A program made the translations under genes and the position numbers. This document shows, one piece after another, positions 7,884 to 10,077 of a stretch of DNA of 10,077 nucleotides (its first letter is position 1; the number at the start of each line of letters is the position of its first letter). The stretch is from Flavobacterium sp. (GTDB lineage: Bacteria > Bacteroidota > Bacteroidia > Flavobacteriales > Flavobacteriaceae): contig JAAURU010000095.1 of the NCBI GenBank assembly GCA_012032075.1, forward strand, positions 1 through 10,077, given 5' to 3'. A model generated the notes under the pieces. The model was not told the DNA's origin, searched no databases, and saw only the letters and a list, made by a program, of their open reading frames with translations.

Positions 7884-9488
7884 TTATGAATTAACTAATT
7901 TTCTTCCTGACAATGGATGATCTGATAATGGTTTATGATTTTCCAATCCAATTATAGTAACATAACTGTTTTCATTAGATTCATAATCATGTTTAAAATG
8001 TTCCAAATTCTCCATTACTGAGTGATCTACTAATTTGGTTTTCTTTAAATCTATAGTCACATTAAATCCCGGAGGAATAGATTCTAATTTTCGTTTTACT
8101 CCTAAATAATTTGTAAAAACAGCTGCTTTATCAATTTCTACCAGATAATTATTTCCTTCAAAAGAAACTAATGTTGGTGCTTTAAAAAATGATGAAATAG
8201 GTGTTCCATTGATAGCATGGATTATCATTTTTAAAACCATACCTGCTGCAATACCTACTAATAAATCTTCAAATAAAGTAAAGAAGATAGTTACTAAAAA
8301 TATGGCTAATTGTTCTTTACCTATTTTAAACGTATGAATAAATTCTTTTGGATGCGCTAATTTTATACCTACAGTTATTAACATAGCTGCTAAAGCTGCA
8401 TTAGGAATTAATTCTAATATTGGAGCTGCTAATAAAACAAATAAGAAAATAAATAAACCATGAAAGAAGTTTGCCCATCTTGTCTTTGCTCCATTATTTA
8501 CGTTTGATGATGAACGTGCTACTTCAGAAATCATTGGTAAACCACCTAAAAAAGCTGCTAATGTATTCCCTACTCCTACTGCAATTAAATCCTTATTCAT
8601 ATTGGATTTACGTTTAAAAGGATCCATTAAATCAATTGCTTTTACCGTTAATAATGATTCTAATGAACCCACTAAAGAAAACATAATTACATATTTTATA
8701 AACAATCCTGTTTGAGAAATACCATCAAAACTTGCATTAATATTAATATTTTCAGTAAGCTTACCTATTTTAACTAATGCATATGCAGGCTCAGTTTCTT
8801 TAAAATGCATAAATAATTCACAAGGAATTGCAAACAACAGTACTACTAAAGGAGCAGGAATCATTTTAATCGTTTTGTTTTTTATTTTTGGCCAACCTAA
8901 CATAATAGTTAAACTTACAATACCTATAAAAGTAGCTTTTGGATCTAGATTCATTATAAAATTTGGAATATTAGCTAACAATTTTAATGGCCCTTTTCCT
9001 TTGGCTAAAGAAGGATCATCATTCAATAAAATAGGAATTTGTTTAGCAATAATAATAATTCCAATAGCAGCTAACATACCATGTATCGCAGAAAGCGGAA
9101 AAAAATCGGCTAGTTTTCCTAATTTAAAAACACCAAATAATATTTGAACAATACCCGCTACAACCATAGCACCTAATGCTAAATGCCAACCCAATTCTGC
9201 ATTACCAGCACCAAACTCTCCCACAGCTCCTGCAACTATAACTATTAAACCTGCAGCAGGTCCTTTTATAGTTAAACGAGAACCCATTAATAAACTTACT
9301 ACTATTCCACCTATCATGGCTGTAATCAAACCCATTATAGGAGGAAACTCTGATGCTTTTGCAATACCTAAACTTAAAGGCAATGCTAATAAAAAAACTA
9401 TGAAACCAGAAATTGCATCGGTTTTGAAATTCTCTTTTAAACCAGCTAATCCATCAGCAGGAATATATTTTTTAACTTTTGAATTCAT
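7884..9488 (-). CDS. SulP family anion transporter with STAS domain, bicarbonate likely
   Basis: A 534-aa inner-membrane transporter, complete. The N-terminal two thirds is a run of hydrophobic helices with SulP features: FIVFLLALPLSLGIAKASEFPP near residue 30, then GSRLTIKGPAAGLIVIVAGAV and GNTLAAFLGGLPMISEVARSSSNVNNGAKTRWAN. The C-terminal part, about 445-525, is a cytoplasmic STAS domain (LVEIDKAAVFTNYLGV, VTIDLKKTKLVDHSVMENL). SulP proteins move sulfate, bicarbonate or other anions, some as sodium symporters (cyanobacterial BicA). Bicarbonate is preferred here because the upstream neighbour resembles the membrane subunit of an inorganic-carbon pump and no sulfate-assimilation gene is nearby; the sequence alone does not settle it. 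It lies 102 bp after the reconstructed upstream gene and 12 bp before the DUF2490 gene. Confidence 0.9.
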   Translation of the reverse strand: MNSKVKKYIPADGLAGLKENFKTDAISGFIVFLLALPLSLGIAKASEFPPIMGLITAMIGGIVVSLLMGSRLTIKGPAAGLIVIVAGAVGEFGAGNAELGWHLALGAMVVAGIVQILFGVFKLGKLADFFPLSAIHGMLAAIGIIIIAKQIPILLNDDPSLAKGKGPLKLLANIPNFIMNLDPKATFIGIVSLTIMLGWPKIKNKTIKMIPAPLVVLLFAIPCELFMHFKETEPAYALVKIGKLTENININASFDGISQTGLFIKYVIMFSLVGSLESLLTVKAIDLMDPFKRKSNMNKDLIAVGVGNTLAAFLGGLPMISEVARSSSNVNNGAKTRWANFFHGLFIFLFVLLAAPILELIPNAALAAMLITVGIKLAHPKEFIHTFKIGKEQLAIFLVTIFFTLFEDLLVGIAAGMVLKMIIHAINGTPISSFFKAPTLVSFEGNNYLVEIDKAAVFTNYLGVKRKLESIPPGFNVTIDLKKTKLVDHSVMENLEHFKHDYESNENSYVTIIGLENHKPLSDHPLSGRKLVNS

Positions 9489-9510
9489 TTTTAATATTTT
9501 TATTTGTTAT

Positions 9511-9579
9511 CCTGAACTTGTTTCAGGAACTTTTATTAATGTTAATTTGTGATTTTTGGATTCTGAAACAAGTTCAGAA
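9511..9579. repeat. REP-like inverted pair built on CTGAACTTGTTTCAG
   Basis: The 15-mer CTGAACTTGTTTCAG stands at 9512-9526 and its exact reverse complement at 9563-9577, 36 bp apart. Each copy is itself an imperfect palindrome able to fold (CCTGAA with TTCAGG; TTCTGAA with TTCAGAA), and the two can also pair with each other. This core, often inside GTCATxCTGAACTTGTTTCAG, is a dispersed palindromic repeat seen in many bacterial genomes. It fills the gap between the DabB-like gene and sulP and could act as a transcript-stabilising or attenuating hairpin. Confidence 0.75.
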
Positions 9580-9590
9580 TGACGGTAACT

Positions 9591-10077
9591 TTACGATGAA
9601 CGATAAGGTAATTCATGATACGTTTTTAATATGTGGTCCAAGAAATAAGCGAGTATAAATGCGTACTCCTGCAATTCCAGAAACCACAAAACTGATAGCT
9701 ATGAAGAAAGCCAAAACAACTTGATTACTTTCAATATGACTAAATAACAAATCTTCCCCTACAAAAGTGGTTGTAATAGGAAAACCAGTAGCTCCTAAAA
9801 TAGCAATTAAGAAAAAGAAAGCAAATTTTGGATGTTCATATACATGTCCCAAATACTGATTTAAGGAAATATTATCTTCCATTTTTTGCAGTTTCAATAA
9901 AGCAATATAGCCTACAATTCCTGCAATAATTACTCCAAATAAGTAAACAGAAACTTCCATGTAATCTACCTTATCATTAAACAAAATAGCTAATGCAATC
10001 CAAAAATGATTCATTATGATTAAAACCCATGCCATAAAAGGACTTTTACGTTCTGAAAAAGATTTAAAAACACACAC
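9591..10077 (-). CDS. NuoL/DabB-like proton-conducting membrane subunit, 3' part, frameshifted near the end
   Basis: The start codon lies beyond the right edge. The visible part is polytopic, with several membrane helices (WVLIIMNHFWIALAILF, VYLFGVIIAGIVGYIALL, FAFFFLIAILGATGFPITTTFVGEDLLF, VVLAFFIAISFVVSGIAGVRIYTRLFLGP). It resembles the C-terminal half of the proton_antipo_M family, which includes NuoL, MrpA and DabB (the membrane subunit of the DAB inorganic-carbon pump). The GFP-F-GED segment and the SulP neighbour favour DabB; its partner DabA (DUF2309) would then lie outside the window. As written, the frame stops with TGA at 9613-9615. Removing one base from the T5 run at 9623-9627 (A5 in coding sense) continues it as HIKTYHELPYRSS to a TAA at 9591-9593, which looks more natural. 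Assignment to DabB rather than NuoL is moderately supported. Confidence 0.65.

Noticed and set aside
8875..9552. Plus-strand ORFs of 90 and 78 aa
   Set aside because: Antisense to SulP; hydrophobic composition mirrors the transporter, and the second runs into the repeat pair.

Overview
The window looks like chromosomal DNA from a member of the Flavobacteriaceae (Bacteroidota). The DNA is very AT-rich and has no Shine-Dalgarno-like leaders. It has a TTG/TAnnTTTG-type promoter, a type IX secretion (T9SS) C-terminal sorting domain, a Bacteroidota-style lipoprotein export signal (CSKDDD), and a membrane regulator of the propeller/Y_Y_Y/LytTR type that is typical of this phylum. The species cannot be named from the sequence.

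Left part (1-4793): two leftward genes, a BspA-like leucine-rich-repeat protein with a T9SS sorting tail and a probably surface-exposed lipoprotein, are 18 bp apart and look like one operon ending in a hairpin at 1-30. They diverge from a rightward gene for a transmembrane one-component regulator (periplasmic beta-propeller, Y_Y_Y domain, one membrane helix, cytoplasmic LytTR DNA-binding domain). The 350-bp divergent intergenic region holds two near-identical 32-33 bp direct repeats. Each contains two GTGAY half-sites 21-22 bp apart, as expected for a LytTR operator. The whole block reads as a self-regulated surface-sensing or adhesion cassette.

Right part (5085-10077): all genes run leftward. 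They are the 3' end of a NuoL/DabB-like proton-conducting membrane subunit, a SulP anion transporter with STAS domain (bicarbonate likely), a DUF2490 outer-membrane-type protein, and an LtaS/OpgB-like sulfatase-fold phosphotransferase. There is a terminator after the DUF2490 gene and another after the LtaS-like gene. The pairing of the DabB-like subunit with SulP suggests inorganic-carbon uptake. A REP-like inverted repeat pair sits between those two genes.

The most striking property is damage. Four of the seven genes are broken, with seven lesions in total: four single-base indels in homopolymer runs (about 1409-1414, 3596-3598, 4736-4743 and 9623-9627) and three in-frame stop codons in the LtaS-like gene (TAG, TGA, TAG). 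In most cases, undoing the lesion restores good family sequence. The indels look like consensus or sequencing errors or recent slippage. The three nonsense codons are harder to explain that way and may mark a real pseudogene. Gene spans below are given for the reconstructed genes.
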